Source: Ascidiaceihabitans donghaensis (GTDB taxonomy: Bacteria > Pseudomonadota > Alphaproteobacteria > Rhodobacterales > Rhodobacteraceae). From it: a DNA stretch of 64,000 bases. The position numbers and the translations under genes were made by a program. Where the stretch lies: positions 1,178,001-1,242,000 of the forward strand of contig NZ_OMOR01000001.1 of the NCBI RefSeq assembly GCF_900302465.1, read 5' to 3'. Below, piece after piece: positions 43,789 to 52,916 of this stretch. Each line of letters opens with the position of its first letter. Within the stretch, counting starts at the first letter, position 1. Below the pieces are notes generated by a model. The model was not told where the DNA came from. It saw nothing but the letters and a program-made list of their open reading frames with translations, and did not search any database.

Positions 43789-45174
43789 ATGCAGCAGGGG
43801 CGCTTTCTGACCGGCTCGACCTTGGGGCATGTGGCGCGTATGACGGCCACAGGCGCTTTTGGTATCACCGTTGTGTTTTTGGTCGACGCGGCCAACCTGT
43901 TGTGGTTGTCGCAGCTGGGTGATCCCACAATCGTCGCGGCCATTGGCTTTGCGTACGCCATCCAATTCTTTTCGGTGTCCGTCGGCGTGGGGCTGATGAT
44001 TGGTGCTGCAGCGCTTGTCTCGCGCAGCATCGGACAGGGCGACCGTGCGCTTGCACGGCAGCAAGCGGGTGCCGCCACGGCTATGGCGACGCTTGTTCAG
44101 GGGGCGGTGGCGGCGCTGATCTTTGTTTTTCGCCACGATCTGGTCGTGCTGGCCGGGGCCACAGGTGACACGGCTGAGATGGCTGCGGACTACTTGGCGT
44201 TGACGATATTTTCGCTGATGCCCATGGCCGTGGCATTGGTGTGTTCGGGCGTTCTGCGGGCTGATGGCTACGGAGCCAAAGCGATGTATGTGACACTGGT
44301 GTCCGGGCTGGTGCTGATGGTGGTGGACCCGTTCTTGATCCTTTGGTTGGAATGGGGGCTGGCGGGGGCGGGGGTCGGACTGGTTCTGTTTCGCTTCGTT
44401 TTGATGGGGTTGGGGCTGTATTTTGCAGTGTATCAGACCGATTTGATCGGGCGTCCGTCTTTGCAGACCATGCAGGCAGCCGCACGTCCGTTTCTGTGGA
44501 TTGCAGCGCCCGCCATCGCCACGCAGATGTCAACGCCCGTCGGCAACTACATCCTGACGTCGATCATGGCCCCTTTCGGAGACGAGGCCGTGGCCGCCTG
44601 GGCTGTTGCCAGTCGTTTGACAGTACTTGCCTTTGGGGGGATTTTTGCGTTGTCGGGGGCGATTGGCGGTATTTTCGGCCAGAACTATGGTGCGGGGCAG
44701 TACGATCGATTGCGCAGCACCTATGCAAATGCGCTGGTGTTTTGCTTGATCTATACAGTGATCACTTGGGCCGTTCTTGCCAGTGCGACGCCTTACATCA
44801 TCACAGGGTTCGGGTTGACCGGTCAGGGGGCCGATGTCATTCGCGCCTTCACCTCTGTTGGGGTGGGCGGTTTTGTATTTGTCGGTGCATTGTTTGCTTC
44901 CAACGCCGCCTTTAACAACCTTGGCCAGCCGGGACGGTCTACCTTTGTGAACTGGATCAAGGATGGCGCGTTGATGTGGCCTGTCGCGACATGGATGGCG
45001 GCCAGTTTTGGTCCGGCAGGCGTTGTTTACGGGCAAGCTATGGCAGGTGTCATTGTTGGGGCGCTTGCAGCGCTTTGGGGCTGGCGCTATGTGGCATCCT
45101 TAACACCCGACATGGTAGCGCAGCCTGCGCCGCCCAAACCCTATCCGAACCCAGACCGCTACAGGAGCCGTTAG
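43789..45174 (+). CDS. MATE family efflux transporter
   Basis: 461 residues with twelve hydrophobic segments in two similar halves. Diagnostic parts are L-W-L-S-Q-L-G-D-P, L-V-S-R-S-I-G-Q-G-D in the first half and G-G-I-F-G-Q-N-Y-G-A-G in the second. A cation-coupled multidrug exporter of the inner membrane. The C-terminal 20 residues are proline-rich (P-A-P-P-K-P-Y-P-N-P). Immediately followed by prmA with no gap. Confidence 0.9.
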   Translation: MQQGRFLTGSTLGHVARMTATGAFGITVVFLVDAANLLWLSQLGDPTIVAAIGFAYAIQFFSVSVGVGLMIGAAALVSRSIGQGDRALARQQAGAATAMATLVQGAVAALIFVFRHDLVVLAGATGDTAEMAADYLALTIFSLMPMAVALVCSGVLRADGYGAKAMYVTLVSGLVLMVVDPFLILWLEWGLAGAGVGLVLFRFVLMGLGLYFAVYQTDLIGRPSLQTMQAAARPFLWIAAPAIATQMSTPVGNYILTSIMAPFGDEAVAAWAVASRLTVLAFGGIFALSGAIGGIFGQNYGAGQYDRLRSTYANALVFCLIYTVITWAVLASATPYIITGFGLTGQGADVIRAFTSVGVGGFVFVGALFASNAAFNNLGQPGRSTFVNWIKDGALMWPVATWMAASFGPAGVVYGQAMAGVIVGALAALWGWRYVASLTPDMVAQPAPPKPYPNPDRYRSR

Positions 45175-46047
45175 ATGCCCACATTCACCGCTTTGACCAC
45201 GCTTGAAGGCAAAGACGCCGCCGAAAAACTGGGCGAGGCGATGGAACGTCTTGTGCCCGAACCCACAGGTATTGGCGTGTTCGAGGTCGAAGATGGATCG
45301 GGGCTTTGGGAGATCGGCGGATATTTCACGGAAGCGCCCGACACCACCAGCTTGGCGTTGTTGACAACTGCTTTTGGCGCGAAACCCTTCGTGATTTCGG
45401 AATTGCCCGAAACCGACTGGGTGGCCCATGTGCGCCGCGAATTGGCGCCGGTCGAGGCTGGGCGTTTCTTTGTGTACGGGTCGCATGATGCCGACAAGGT
45501 GCCGACAGGGTGTGAACCTTTGTTGATTGAAGCCGCGATGGCCTTTGGCACGGGCCACCACGGCACGACATTGGGCTGCCTGCGGGCTTTGGATCGTTTG
45601 GCAAGCGATGGATTTGTCGGTGAAAGCGTGGTGGACATTGGCTGCGGTACTGCAGTTCTGGCGATGGGCGCTGCACGGATTTGGCCGAACACAGTGTTGG
45701 CCAGTGATATCGATCAGGTTGCAGTTGATGTGGCCGAGGTAAACGTGCGGGCAAACGGCCTTGAAGGGCGCGTGACATGTGTAGAGGCGGCAGGATTTGA
45801 TGCGCCTGCACTGGCTGAAAGCGCGCCATTTGATCTGGTCTTTGCCAATATCCTTAAAGGACCGTTGATTGCGCTGTCACCTGATATGGCGGCGCGACTC
45901 AAAAAAGGCGGCTTTGCCATTTTGTCCGGAATCCTGAATGAGCAAGCGGATGAAATCATCGAGGTTTATGCACAAAACGGTATCAATCTTGTTCACCGCG
46001 AAGAGATTGTTGAATGGACAACGTTAATGCTGCAAAAACCCGCGTAA
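45175..46047 (+). CDS. prmA: Ribosomal protein L11 methyltransferase
   Basis: 290 residues. An N-terminal substrate-recognition domain is joined to a methyltransferase domain: F-G-T-G-H-H-G-T-T motif, SAM loop D-I-G-C-G-T-A-V-L-A and N-I-L-K-G-P-L (the N-[IL]-L motif). It trimethylates L11. The usual loop reads G-C-G-S-G; here Thr-Ala replace Ser-Gly, a mild change. Confidence 0.92.
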   Translation: MPTFTALTTLEGKDAAEKLGEAMERLVPEPTGIGVFEVEDGSGLWEIGGYFTEAPDTTSLALLTTAFGAKPFVISELPETDWVAHVRRELAPVEAGRFFVYGSHDADKVPTGCEPLLIEAAMAFGTGHHGTTLGCLRALDRLASDGFVGESVVDIGCGTAVLAMGAARIWPNTVLASDIDQVAVDVAEVNVRANGLEGRVTCVEAAGFDAPALAESAPFDLVFANILKGPLIALSPDMAARLKKGGFAILSGILNEQADEIIEVYAQNGINLVHREEIVEWTTLMLQKPA

Positions 46048-46155
46048 TTCATGCCGTGTTTTAACCGCATTTGACGGGTTTGCCCAGATTTTGCCACATT
46101 TTCAGTGCATACAGTTTTATGAAAGTTGGTGGGGGTACTGATTTTCGAGGCTGCT

Positions 46156-46500
46156 ATGATTGATGCAAAAACACAATTTGACCACCGCTTACGCGATTTG
46201 GGCCGTAAGCATGCTGCAATGGCCAATGGCTATACTCCGAAGGTACGTGCCGACGGTTTGATCGTTATCCAACCAAAGCGCAAAAATGCCTTTATGCCAT
46301 TCAAGTTTGCGATGTTTGCGATTGCGGCGTTGCTGCTGTTCAAAACCTTTTTGTTGGCGGCGGTCGGGCCAGACGCCTATTCGGATCGCTTGGGCAAGCT
46401 GGAAACCGGAACGGTATTTGAGCAAGCTGGCGCTTGGGCCATGCAAATCGATCCGGCCACCCAATATGCAGCCGGAATGATTGGTCCCATCCTGCGCTGA
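46156..46500 (+). CDS. Small membrane-anchored protein of unknown function
   Basis: 114 residues from the ATG at 46156 (CGAGG upstream). A basic N-terminal 50 residues (R-L-R-D-L-G-R-K-H, Q-P-K-R-K-N) precede one hydrophobic segment (about 54-71, K-F-A-M-F-A-I-A-A-L-L-L) and a polar tail. The tail is likely periplasmic. I do not recognise the family; the arrangement is like that of many roseobacter hypothetical proteins. Confidence 0.6.
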   Translation: MIDAKTQFDHRLRDLGRKHAAMANGYTPKVRADGLIVIQPKRKNAFMPFKFAMFAIAALLLFKTFLLAAVGPDAYSDRLGKLETGTVFEQAGAWAMQIDPATQYAAGMIGPILR

Positions 46501-46621
46501 TCCCGGAATTTATACTGACAACGCTACGGGGTTTATTTTGACCCCGTTGGCGTGAACCGGTTCGGCGCCTGCACGTCGATGCATCCACAGACACAGACAC
46601 TGACACAGTTTACAGGCACAA

Positions 46622-46655
46622 AAAAGCCGCGCATCCGTTAGGACACGCGGCTTTT
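46622..46655 (-). terminator. Strong terminator hairpin at the end of the DUF1127/sRNA transcript
   Basis: AAAAGCCGCG pairs with CGCGGCTTTT, a perfect 10-bp stem; on the minus strand it is followed by TTTTTTGTG. It can also stop transcripts arriving on the plus strand. Confidence 0.9.
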
Positions 46656-46725
46656 GCCGTCTCGATCAAGGTAAACTCACGGGGAGGATCGCTGACCTTG
46701 AGAGATCGTTCTGTTTGCGTCGCGA
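46622..46725 (-). ncRNA. Predicted CcsR/cuckoo-like small RNA downstream of the DUF1127 gene
   Basis: Right after the DUF1127 stop, the minus strand has TCTC-TCAAGGT and ACCTTGA-TC-GAGA: an 11-bp stem with a 2-base bulge (46662-46705). Its 22-base loop carries CCTCCCC (plus strand GGGGAGG at 46681-46687), an anti-Shine-Dalgarno-like sequence. A strong terminator follows. CcsR RNAs of Rhodobacter and the wider cuckoo RNA family have exactly this order: stress-induced DUF1127 gene, hairpin with a CCUCCUCCC-type loop, terminator. Here I see one such hairpin. It is expected to be processed from the DUF1127 mRNA. Confidence 0.7.
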
Positions 46726-46932
46726 TTAGCGACCGATGAATGTTTCGATAGAGCCGCGTGACAAGCCGATGTCTTCCAGCTCGCGGTCGGTCAAAGCGGA
46801 CAGTGCATTGCGTGTGATGCGTGCTTCGTTCCAGTTCTGAACTGCAGACAGTGCATTGTGGAAGAAACGTGTAACTTGGCCTGCTACTGTAGCTGAGCCG
46901 TATGTTGTGCGTGTTGTGTCGAAAGTTGCCAT
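46726..46932 (-). CDS. DUF1127 (YjiS-like) small protein
   Basis: 68 residues. The C-terminal DUF1127 signature is clear: W-N-E-A-R-I-T-R-N-A-L-S-A-L-T-D-R-E-L followed by E-D-I-G-L-S-R-G-S-I. Members in alphaproteobacteria are small, basic and stress-induced; one (CcaF1) is an RNA-binding protein that helps mature CcsR RNAs. A CTTGTAG/CATAGAT promoter lies 55-83 bases upstream, and a hairpin RNA with an anti-SD loop follows. AAAGGA is the ribosome site. Confidence 0.88.
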   Translation of the reverse strand: MATFDTTRTTYGSATVAGQVTRFFHNALSAVQNWNEARITRNALSALTDRELEDIGLSRGSIETFIGR

Positions 46933-47268
46933 TGTAGCAGTCCTTTAAATTGTTGGCCGGGACGTTCCGGTCTTTGTGTGAAAGGCATCTATGCTCAAAT
47001 ATTACGCGCTACAAGAATGTTTCTTTGCATGTGTGATATGCATTCTGTGCATGGGTCTGAAATGTAGTTAACGTACCGTAAATAAGGCAAAAAATGGACC
47101 TACGGCAGTGTCCATTTTAGCAATTTACGGGATCAAGGAAGGTCTTGAATGTCGTCTTTGATCGCCTTGTGTCGCTTTCATGCCGCAATGCAGCATTTCA
47201 ATCCGCGCTTGGCGGATGTTCGCCTTTCGTGCTACAGGCTTAACAAATAGATAAAAGAGCAGGGCACA
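46933..47268. other. Divergent intergenic region between the DUF1127 gene and ruvC (336 bp)
   Basis: It holds no credible gene. Toward the left it contains the DUF1127 leader and predicted RpoH-type promoter; toward the right the promoter of ruvCAB, with an AT-rich stretch around 47060-47130. No LexA-type box could be placed with confidence. Confidence 0.5.
46987..47015 (-). promoter_or_regulatory. Predicted RpoH-type promoter of the DUF1127 gene
   Basis: On the minus strand CTTGTAG (-35, 47009-47015), a 15-base spacer and CATAGAT (-10, 46987-46993). This resembles RpoHI/RpoHII promoters of Rhodobacter, which drive DUF1127-CcsR transcripts. A start near 46980 would give a leader of about 48 bases. 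Confidence 0.45.
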
Positions 47269-47781
47269 GTGGTGAAAATACGTGTTTTGGGCATTGATCC
47301 CGGACTTCGGAACATGGGGTGGGGCATTATCGATGTCGAAGGGCCCCGTCTAAGCCACGTGGCGAACGGGGTCATCCATTCAGCGGGGCCGGATTTGGCC
47401 GCGCGTCTTCTGGCTTTGCATGAAGGGCTTAGTGGCGTTGTTGCGCAGTATCGCCCGCGCACCGCCGCCGTTGAACAAACATTTGTCAACAAAGACGGCG
47501 CAGGCACTTTGAAACTGGGGCAAGCCCGAGGCATTGCCATGCTGGTGCCGGCACAAGCGGGGTTGCCTGTTGGCGAATATGCCCCGAACAAGGTCAAAAA
47601 AACCGTTGTTGGTGTTGGCCACGCGGAAAAGCAACAAGTGCTGCATATGGTCAAACTGCAATTGCCCGGCGTGGTGATTGACAGCCCCGATGCTGCGGAC
47701 GCCTTGGCCATTGCCATTTGCCACGCCCATCACGGTGGTGCCGCAGGTTTGGCCGCAGCCGTGGAAAGGGCCATCGCATGA
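47269..47781 (+). CDS. ruvC: Holliday junction endonuclease RuvC
   Basis: 170 residues. The four acidic catalytic positions are visible: Asp in G-I-D-P-G-L, Glu in A-V-E-Q-T-F-V, and the pair in [10 protein letters not shown]. It cuts junctions migrated by RuvAB. The start is GTG at 47269. Its stop overlaps the ruvA ATG (ATGA). Confidence 0.95.
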   Translation: MVKIRVLGIDPGLRNMGWGIIDVEGPRLSHVANGVIHSAGPDLAARLLALHEGLSGVVAQYRPRTAAVEQTFVNKDGAGTLKLGQARGIAMLVPAQAGLPVGEYAPNKVKKTVVGVGHAEKQQVLHMVKLQLPGVVIDSPDAADALAIAICHAHHGGAAGLAAAVERAIA

Positions 47782-48431
47782 TTGGAAAAATCACAGGTCG
47801 TATCGACTATCGCAGCACCGACCACGTTTTGGTCGATGTGCGCGGGGTGGGCTACATTGTGTTTGTCTCGGAACGCACGATGGCTGGTTTGCCAGGGACG
47901 GGCGAGATCTGCGCGTTGTTCACCGATCTGGTGGTGCGCGAGGATTTAATGCAGCTTTATGGCTTCCCGACATTGGCTGAAAAGGAATGGCACCGTCTGC
48001 TGACGTCTGTGCAGGGGGTCGGGGCGAAAGCGTCCTTGGCCATCTTGGGCACGTTGGGCGTCGATGGTGTCAGCCGTGCCATTGCGCTGGGTGATTGGAA
48101 TTCGGTGAAAGCGGCCAAAGGCATCGGTCCCAAAATTGCGCAACGGGTTGTGTTGGACCTGAAGGACAAAGCCCCAAGCGTGATGGCAATGGGTGGCACA
48201 GTGGCGCAAGCGCTGGGCGACGCCGAGGCAGAGGTGATCGAAGCACCAACTGCCCCCGTGCCGCCGCAGAACCCGTCGGCACAAGCCGAAGCGCTGTCAG
48301 CTTTGGGCAATCTTGGCTACGGCCCCGGTGACGCTGCAGGCGCAGTTGCACAAGCCGCAGGCGAAGACCCAAGCGCCGAAACACCCGCCTTGATCCGCGC
48401 AGCCTTGAAGTTGCTGGCCCCTAAAGGCTAG
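47778..48431 (+). CDS. ruvA: Holliday junction branch migration protein RuvA
   Basis: 217 residues. M-I-G-K-I-T-G at the start, V-G-Y-I-V-F, the helix-hairpin-helix motifs [10 protein letters not shown] and [10 protein letters not shown], and the C-terminal domain III that binds RuvB (A-L-G-N-L-G-Y-G). The linker is Ala/Pro-rich. The ATG at 47778 is coupled to the ruvC stop. Confidence 0.95.
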   Translation: MIGKITGRIDYRSTDHVLVDVRGVGYIVFVSERTMAGLPGTGEICALFTDLVVREDLMQLYGFPTLAEKEWHRLLTSVQGVGAKASLAILGTLGVDGVSRAIALGDWNSVKAAKGIGPKIAQRVVLDLKDKAPSVMAMGGTVAQALGDAEAEVIEAPTAPVPPQNPSAQAEALSALGNLGYGPGDAAGAVAQAAGEDPSAETPALIRAALKLLAPKG

Positions 48432-48439
48432 GTGAAGCC

Positions 48440-49459
48440 ATGAGCGAACCTGACCCAACTTTGCGCCCCGAGGCACAACCCGAAGATTTCGATCGCGCTT
48501 TGCGTCCGCAGGCCTTGGACGAGTTTGTGGGCCAAGCAGAGGCGCGTGCAAATCTGAAGGTGTTTATCCAATCCGCCAAGCAACGCGGCGAAGCGATGGA
48601 TCATACTTTGTTTCATGGCCCTCCGGGGTTGGGCAAAACCACACTTGCACAGATTATGTCGCGCGAGTTGGGCGTGAATTTTCGCATGACCTCTGGTCCG
48701 GTTTTGGCCAAAGCTGGGGATTTGGCCGCGATCCTGACCAATCTGGAAGCGCGTGATGTTTTGTTTATCGACGAAATTCACCGCCTGAATCCGGCTGTGG
48801 AAGAAGTTCTTTATCCGGCCTTGGAAGACTTTGAGCTGGATTTGGTCATCGGTGAAGGCCCGGCGGCCCGCACCGTGCGCATCGAATTGCAGCCCTTTAC
48901 ACTTGTCGGAGCGACGACACGTATGGGGCTTTTGACAACGCCCTTGCGCGATCGCTTTGGCATTCCGACGCGGTTGCAATTTTACACCGAAGACGAGTTG
49001 TTTGTGATTGTTGAGCGCAACGCCCGCAAACTTGGCGCACCTGCGGATGAGGCGGGGGCACGCGAAATTGCCCGTCGCGCCCGCGGCACCCCGCGTATTG
49101 CTGGCCGTCTTTTGCGCCGTGTTGTTGATTTTGCCGTGGTGGAAGGCGACGGGCGCGTCACGAAAGCGCTTGCGGACCGTGCCTTGACCCGCCTTGGTGT
49201 GGATCACTTGGGACTTGATGGGGCGGATCGGCGCTATCTGTCCTTGATTGCCGAGAACTATGGTGGCGGTCCAGTTGGGATTGAAACAATGAGTGCCGCC
49301 CTGAGTGAAAGCCGTGATGCTTTGGAGGAGGTGATTGAGCCTTATCTGTTGCAGCAAGGCTTGATCCAGCGCACCCCGCGCGGTCGTATGTTGGCGGCCA
49401 AGGCTTGGGCGCATTTGGGGCTAGAGCCACCTAAGTCGCAGAGCGATTTGTTTGGCTGA
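48440..49459 (+). CDS. ruvB: Holliday junction DNA helicase RuvB
   Basis: 339 residues. Walker [12 protein letters not shown], Walker [11 protein letters not shown], sensor G-A-T-T-R and the winged-helix end (T-P-R-G-R-M) are complete. AAA+ motor of branch migration. Last of the ruvCAB operon; the next gene starts across a palindromic repeat. Confidence 0.96.
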   Translation: MSEPDPTLRPEAQPEDFDRALRPQALDEFVGQAEARANLKVFIQSAKQRGEAMDHTLFHGPPGLGKTTLAQIMSRELGVNFRMTSGPVLAKAGDLAAILTNLEARDVLFIDEIHRLNPAVEEVLYPALEDFELDLVIGEGPAARTVRIELQPFTLVGATTRMGLLTTPLRDRFGIPTRLQFYTEDELFVIVERNARKLGAPADEAGAREIARRARGTPRIAGRLLRRVVDFAVVEGDGRVTKALADRALTRLGVDHLGLDGADRRYLSLIAENYGGGPVGIETMSAALSESRDALEEVIEPYLLQQGLIQRTPRGRMLAAKAWAHLGLEPPKSQSDLFG

Positions 49460-49464
49460 TCCTT

Positions 49465-49502
49465 GGGGACCCTCCGGGGGAGGTTTATTGAGCGAGATGA
49501 AG
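49465..49502. repeat. Intergenic palindromic repeat, copy D
   Basis: GGGGACCCTCC-GGGGGAGGTTTAT-TGA-GCGAGATGAA. The short palindrome CCTCCGGGGGAGG carries a GGAGG Shine-Dalgarno core, and the element's own ATG lies 13 bases on, in frame with the downstream gene. See copies at 4480 and 61599 for the same right-hand box. Confidence 0.75.
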
Positions 49503-50126
49503 ATGGATCATTCCGAGATAGAGCCGTTGTTTACGCGTGGCGATGGTGCGTTTGTATTTGCGCGTTGGGGCCGTCCGATGGCCCCTGTGGTATTTGGCGT
49601 GCAAGAAGAGACCTTATCCGTTGTGAAAGGCGCGATTGAGGCTGTCTCAAACCTTGCGGGCTTGGAAGTGGTTGAGACCGACCCAGAGCTTGGTAGCAAT
49701 TTCATGTGGTTTTTCTTTTCCGAATGGGACGAACTGCCCGAGGTTCCGGGTTTGGATGGGTTGGTGCCAGATCTGGTGCCTTTGGTCGCGCGTCTGAAGG
49801 CTGCAGATGCCAATCAGTACCGTGTGTTTCGTTTTGATGAGGCGGAGGCGATCAAGTGCTGTTTTGTGTTTTTGCGCATGGACCAGCATCTGAGCGATGT
49901 GCCTGCCGAAACATTGGCATTGTCGCAGGTCGTGCAATCGGTGCTGTTGTGGTCGGATGTGGCGTTTCGCGATCGTTCACCTTTGGCTGTGGCAGGCGAC
50001 GTCACTGTATTGCGCCCTGAGATCGGCGCGTTGATCCGGGCAGCCTATGATCCAGTGTTGCCCGGCGCATCAATGGACAAAACACATGCGCTGCGTCTGG
50101 CGGCAAGGGTAGGAGTTGCACAATGA
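49497..50126 (+). CDS. Conserved protein of unknown function between ruvB and ybgC
   Basis: 209 residues, soluble and acidic, with W-F-F-F-S-E-W-D-E-L near residue 65. I do not recognise a named domain. Start choice is awkward because the palindromic repeat covers the start region: ATG at 49497 is the repeat's conserved ATG; ATG at 49503 and TTG at 49488 (with GGGGGAGG 4 bases before) are alternatives; the frame also continues back into ruvB. Its stop overlaps the ybgC ATG, so it belongs to the ruv-tol transcription unit. Confidence 0.65.
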   Translation: MKMDHSEIEPLFTRGDGAFVFARWGRPMAPVVFGVQEETLSVVKGAIEAVSNLAGLEVVETDPELGSNFMWFFFSEWDELPEVPGLDGLVPDLVPLVARLKAADANQYRVFRFDEAEAIKCCFVFLRMDQHLSDVPAETLALSQVVQSVLLWSDVAFRDRSPLAVAGDVTVLRPEIGALIRAAYDPVLPGASMDKTHALRLAARVGVAQ

Positions 50127-50518
50127 TCCACCGGTTTCCTGTCACCGTTTTCTACGAAGACACCGATATGGCGGGCGTTGTCTATTACGCCAACTATCTG
50201 AAGTTTATTGAACGGGCGCGGTCTACGATCGTGGAAGATATGGGTGTTGACCAACGGGCGATGCGCGAAGACGAGATTGTGTTCGTCGTGACCCGTGTGG
50301 AGGCTGATTACCTTGGGTCGGCCCGCCTTGGGGATCGTCTGGTTGTGAAAAGCACGCATTACGGTCAAGGCGCTGTGCGTTGGGTGTTCGACCAAGAGGT
50401 GCTGTTGGGCGAAAAGGTCATTTTCCGTGCCAAAGTCACTGCGGCTTGCATGTCAACAGCCGGAAAACCGACCCGTTTGCCTGCGAAAATCCGCGCATCC
50501 CTGCCTAAACAAGGCTGA
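50123..50518 (+). CDS. ybgC: Tol-Pal-associated acyl-CoA thioesterase YbgC
   Basis: 131 residues of the hot-dog fold. V-F-Y-E-D-T-D-M-A-G-V-V-Y-Y-A-N-Y holds the catalytic Asp (E-D-T-D), and F-I-E-R-A-R follows. It hydrolyses acyl-CoA/ACP and stands at the head of tol-pal operons. ATGA coupling with the gene upstream. Confidence 0.93.
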   Translation: MIHRFPVTVFYEDTDMAGVVYYANYLKFIERARSTIVEDMGVDQRAMREDEIVFVVTRVEADYLGSARLGDRLVVKSTHYGQGAVRWVFDQEVLLGEKVIFRAKVTAACMSTAGKPTRLPAKIRASLPKQG

Positions 50519-50610
50519 TATGACACCATAGTGATAGCTTTCCCCGTGTTCTTTGGTTAGAATCGGGCGCAATAATGGTTCGAAAAACGAACCGCAACGA
50601 GAGCAGGCAT

Positions 50611-51306
50611 ATGGAAAATGAGGCGCTGGCCCTTGCGCAGGAGATTGATTTCTCCATGTGGGCCCTATTCGCACGTGCGACGTTCACTGTAAAACTTGTG
50701 ATGATCATGCTGATCGTGGCCTCGTTCTGGGCCTGGTCCATAATCGTGCAAAAGTTGATCCAGTACCGCAAGGCGCGGTCCGAGGCGCAGGCCTTTGATG
50801 AACGCTTTTGGTCGGGGGAGCCTTTGGACGGGCTTTTTGATCAGATCGGTGCAACACCTGATGGCCAATCCGAAAAGATTTTTGCATCCGGAATGATGGA
50901 ATGGCGCCGGTCGCACCGTGATGATGGTGGTTTGATTGCGGGTGCCACAGCCCGCATCGACCGGTCTATGGATGTGGCGATCAACAAAGAGGCGGAGGAC
51001 CTGCAAAAGGGTTTGACGGTTCTGGCGACGGTTGGATCGTCTGCGCCGTTCATTGGTTTGTTTGGTACAGTCATCGGCATCATGAATGCCTTCATCGAAA
51101 TTGCAGAGCAGCAAAACACGAACCTGGCTGTCGTGGCCCCAGGCATCGCCGAGGCCCTTTTGGCCACGGGTCTGGGGTTGCTGGCTGCCATCCCGGCTGT
51201 GATCTTTTACAACAAGCTAAGCGCGGACAGTGATCGCATTGTTGCCAGCTATGAGGCGTTTTCAGACGAATTCGCCACCATCCTCAGCCGCCAGCTGGAC
51301 AGCTAG
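50611..51306 (+). CDS. tolQ: Tol-Pal system protein TolQ
   Basis: 231 residues, MotA/TolQ/ExbB family, with three hydrophobic segments (about 25-45, 134-155, 170-190). The segment G-S-S-A-P-F-I-G-L-F-G-T-V-I-G-I-M and the G-I-A-E-A-L-L-A-T-G-L-G-L region are typical. Proton-channel part of the Tol motor in the inner membrane. The ATG at 50611 is used; a longer start lies in the intergenic region. Confidence 0.94.
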   Translation: MENEALALAQEIDFSMWALFARATFTVKLVMIMLIVASFWAWSIIVQKLIQYRKARSEAQAFDERFWSGEPLDGLFDQIGATPDGQSEKIFASGMMEWRRSHRDDGGLIAGATARIDRSMDVAINKEAEDLQKGLTVLATVGSSAPFIGLFGTVIGIMNAFIEIAEQQNTNLAVVAPGIAEALLATGLGLLAAIPAVIFYNKLSADSDRIVASYEAFSDEFATILSRQLDS

Positions 51307-51308
51307 TC

Positions 51309-51785
51309 ATGGGCGCAGGGGTTGTTCAAAAAGAGGGCGGGGGGCGACGCAGGCGGCGCGGGGCAGGGCGTACCCGCCCGATGGCCGAGATCAACGTAAC
51401 GCCGTTTGTCGACGTGATGCTGGTGTTGCTGATTATTTTCATGGTCGCGGCCCCCTTGTTGACTGTGGGGGTGCCAGTTGAACTGCCCAAAACCGCAGCC
51501 GGTGCGTTGGATGTGGAACAAGAAGAACCGCTGACAGTGACCATTACGGCCCAGGGCGAAGTGCAAATCCAGACCACCGCCACGGCGCGTGATGATCTGG
51601 TGCCAAAACTGCGTGCCATCGCGTCAGAACGCGACAGCGACAAGGTGTTTTTGCGTGCCGATGGTGCGGTGCCTTACGAACTGGTCATGCAAGTTATGGG
51701 CGCGTTGAACGCAGGCGGATTTTCAAACATCGGTTTGGTGACGGATATTGGCGGTCCGACCCTTGATGGGACAGTCGAGCAATAG
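51309..51785 (+). CDS. tolR: Tol-Pal system protein TolR
   Basis: 158 residues, ExbD/TolR family. M-A-E-I-N-V-T-P-F-V-D-V-M-L-V-L-L places the essential Asp in the single membrane helix. The N-terminus before it is rich in Gly and Arg. Forms the proton path with TolQ. The ATG follows the tolQ stop by two bases. Confidence 0.94.
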   Translation: MGAGVVQKEGGGRRRRRGAGRTRPMAEINVTPFVDVMLVLLIIFMVAAPLLTVGVPVELPKTAAGALDVEQEEPLTVTITAQGEVQIQTTATARDDLVPKLRAIASERDSDKVFLRADGAVPYELVMQVMGALNAGGFSNIGLVTDIGGPTLDGTVEQ

Positions 51786-51788
51786 CGC

Positions 51789-52916
51789 ATGGATGTGGGC
51801 CAAGTCATATCCGGGACCGGCCATGTGGCACTGATTGGATGGGTGCTGCTGGGCGGCGTCTTTCAATCAGAGCCTTTGCCGATTGAAGCGACAGAAGTGT
51901 CGGTGATTTCCGGTGCGGATTTTGCAGCGCTTATGGCGGGGCAAGACGCGCCGTCTTCCGCCACCGATGTGGCACAACCTGCGCAGCCTGACCCCGTTGA
52001 TGATGCCCCCGAGGTGCCGCAAGCATCTGATTCCGTGGCGGAAACACCGGTTCCGCAAGTGGTTGAAACACCCCCTGCAGATCAGGTTCCTGACGTCACC
52101 GAATTGGCCCCGCCCCCTGAGGCAGAGGTGGATGATGTGGCGCCTGTGCTGCCCACGCCCCCGGCAGAGACTGCCGTCTTGGTGCCTGAACAAGCCGAAG
52201 AGGCGGTTCCACTGCCATCGGACCGCGTGGCCCCGGACCCTGTTGCGCAGCCCGACCCCGAAGCGGCACCTGATCCGGTGCAACAAGATGCGGTGACTGA
52301 AAGCGATACGGGCGAAACTCCGCAAGAAACACAAGAGGCCACAGCCCCTGAAGCGGCCTCTGACCAGATTGTAACAGAAGCGGAAGAACCCGCCGCTGCA
52401 CCGAATGCGTCGCTGCGGCCGCCGTCGCGTCCGTCGCGCCCCGTTCCTGCGGTTCAGACCCCGCAGCCGGAAACACAGCCACAAACGCAAACCACGCAGG
52501 ACGACAATAGCTCTGATACGGACGCGGCCGTGCAGGCGGCGCTGGATGCGGCGTTGAACGCCACCAATGATGCGCCGGCTGCGCCAAGCGGCCCGCCAAT
52601 GTCAGCCGGTGAAAAGGATGCATTGCGTGTTGCTGTATCCAGCTGTTGGAACGTCGGGTCTTTGTCATCGGACGCCTTGCAGACCACCGTTACGGTCAGT
52701 GTTGCGATGTCCCAAGACGGCAAGCCGATAGCAAGCTCTGTTCGAATGCTGTCGTCGGAAGGTGGCACGGCGTCGGCGGCGAAACAGGCTTATGAGACCG
52801 CACGGCGCGCGATAATTCGCTGTGGTGCACGCGGTTTTCCGTTGCCTGCTGACAAATACGATCAATGGAAAGAGATTGAGATGACCTTCAATCCTGAAAG
52901 GATGCGGATCAAATGA
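51789..52916 (+). CDS. tolA: Tol-Pal system protein TolA-like
   Basis: 375 residues. One N-terminal membrane helix (about 9-25), then a long low-complexity part (about 50-265) of Pro, Ala, Glu, Asp and Val, and a C-terminal TonB/TolA domain (about 268-375: [28 protein letters not shown]). The middle is proline-rich and acidic rather than the Ala/Lys helix of E. coli TolA, so it should be extended. Links the inner-membrane motor to TolB/Pal. Confidence 0.88.
   Translation: MDVGQVISGTGHVALIGWVLLGGVFQSEPLPIEATEVSVISGADFAALMAGQDAPSSATDVAQPAQPDPVDDAPEVPQASDSVAETPVPQVVETPPADQVPDVTELAPPPEAEVDDVAPVLPTPPAETAVLVPEQAEEAVPLPSDRVAPDPVAQPDPEAAPDPVQQDAVTESDTGETPQETQEATAPEAASDQIVTEAEEPAAAPNASLRPPSRPSRPVPAVQTPQPETQPQTQTTQDDNSSDTDAAVQAALDAALNATNDAPAAPSGPPMSAGEKDALRVAVSSCWNVGSLSSDALQTTVTVSVAMSQDGKPIASSVRMLSSEGGTASAAKQAYETARRAIIRCGARGFPLPADKYDQWKEIEMTFNPERMRIK

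Noticed and set aside
46585-46612. Short ACAGAC/ACTGAC tandem pattern
   Set aside because: Only about three imperfect units; no sign of a satellite or a CRISPR spacing.
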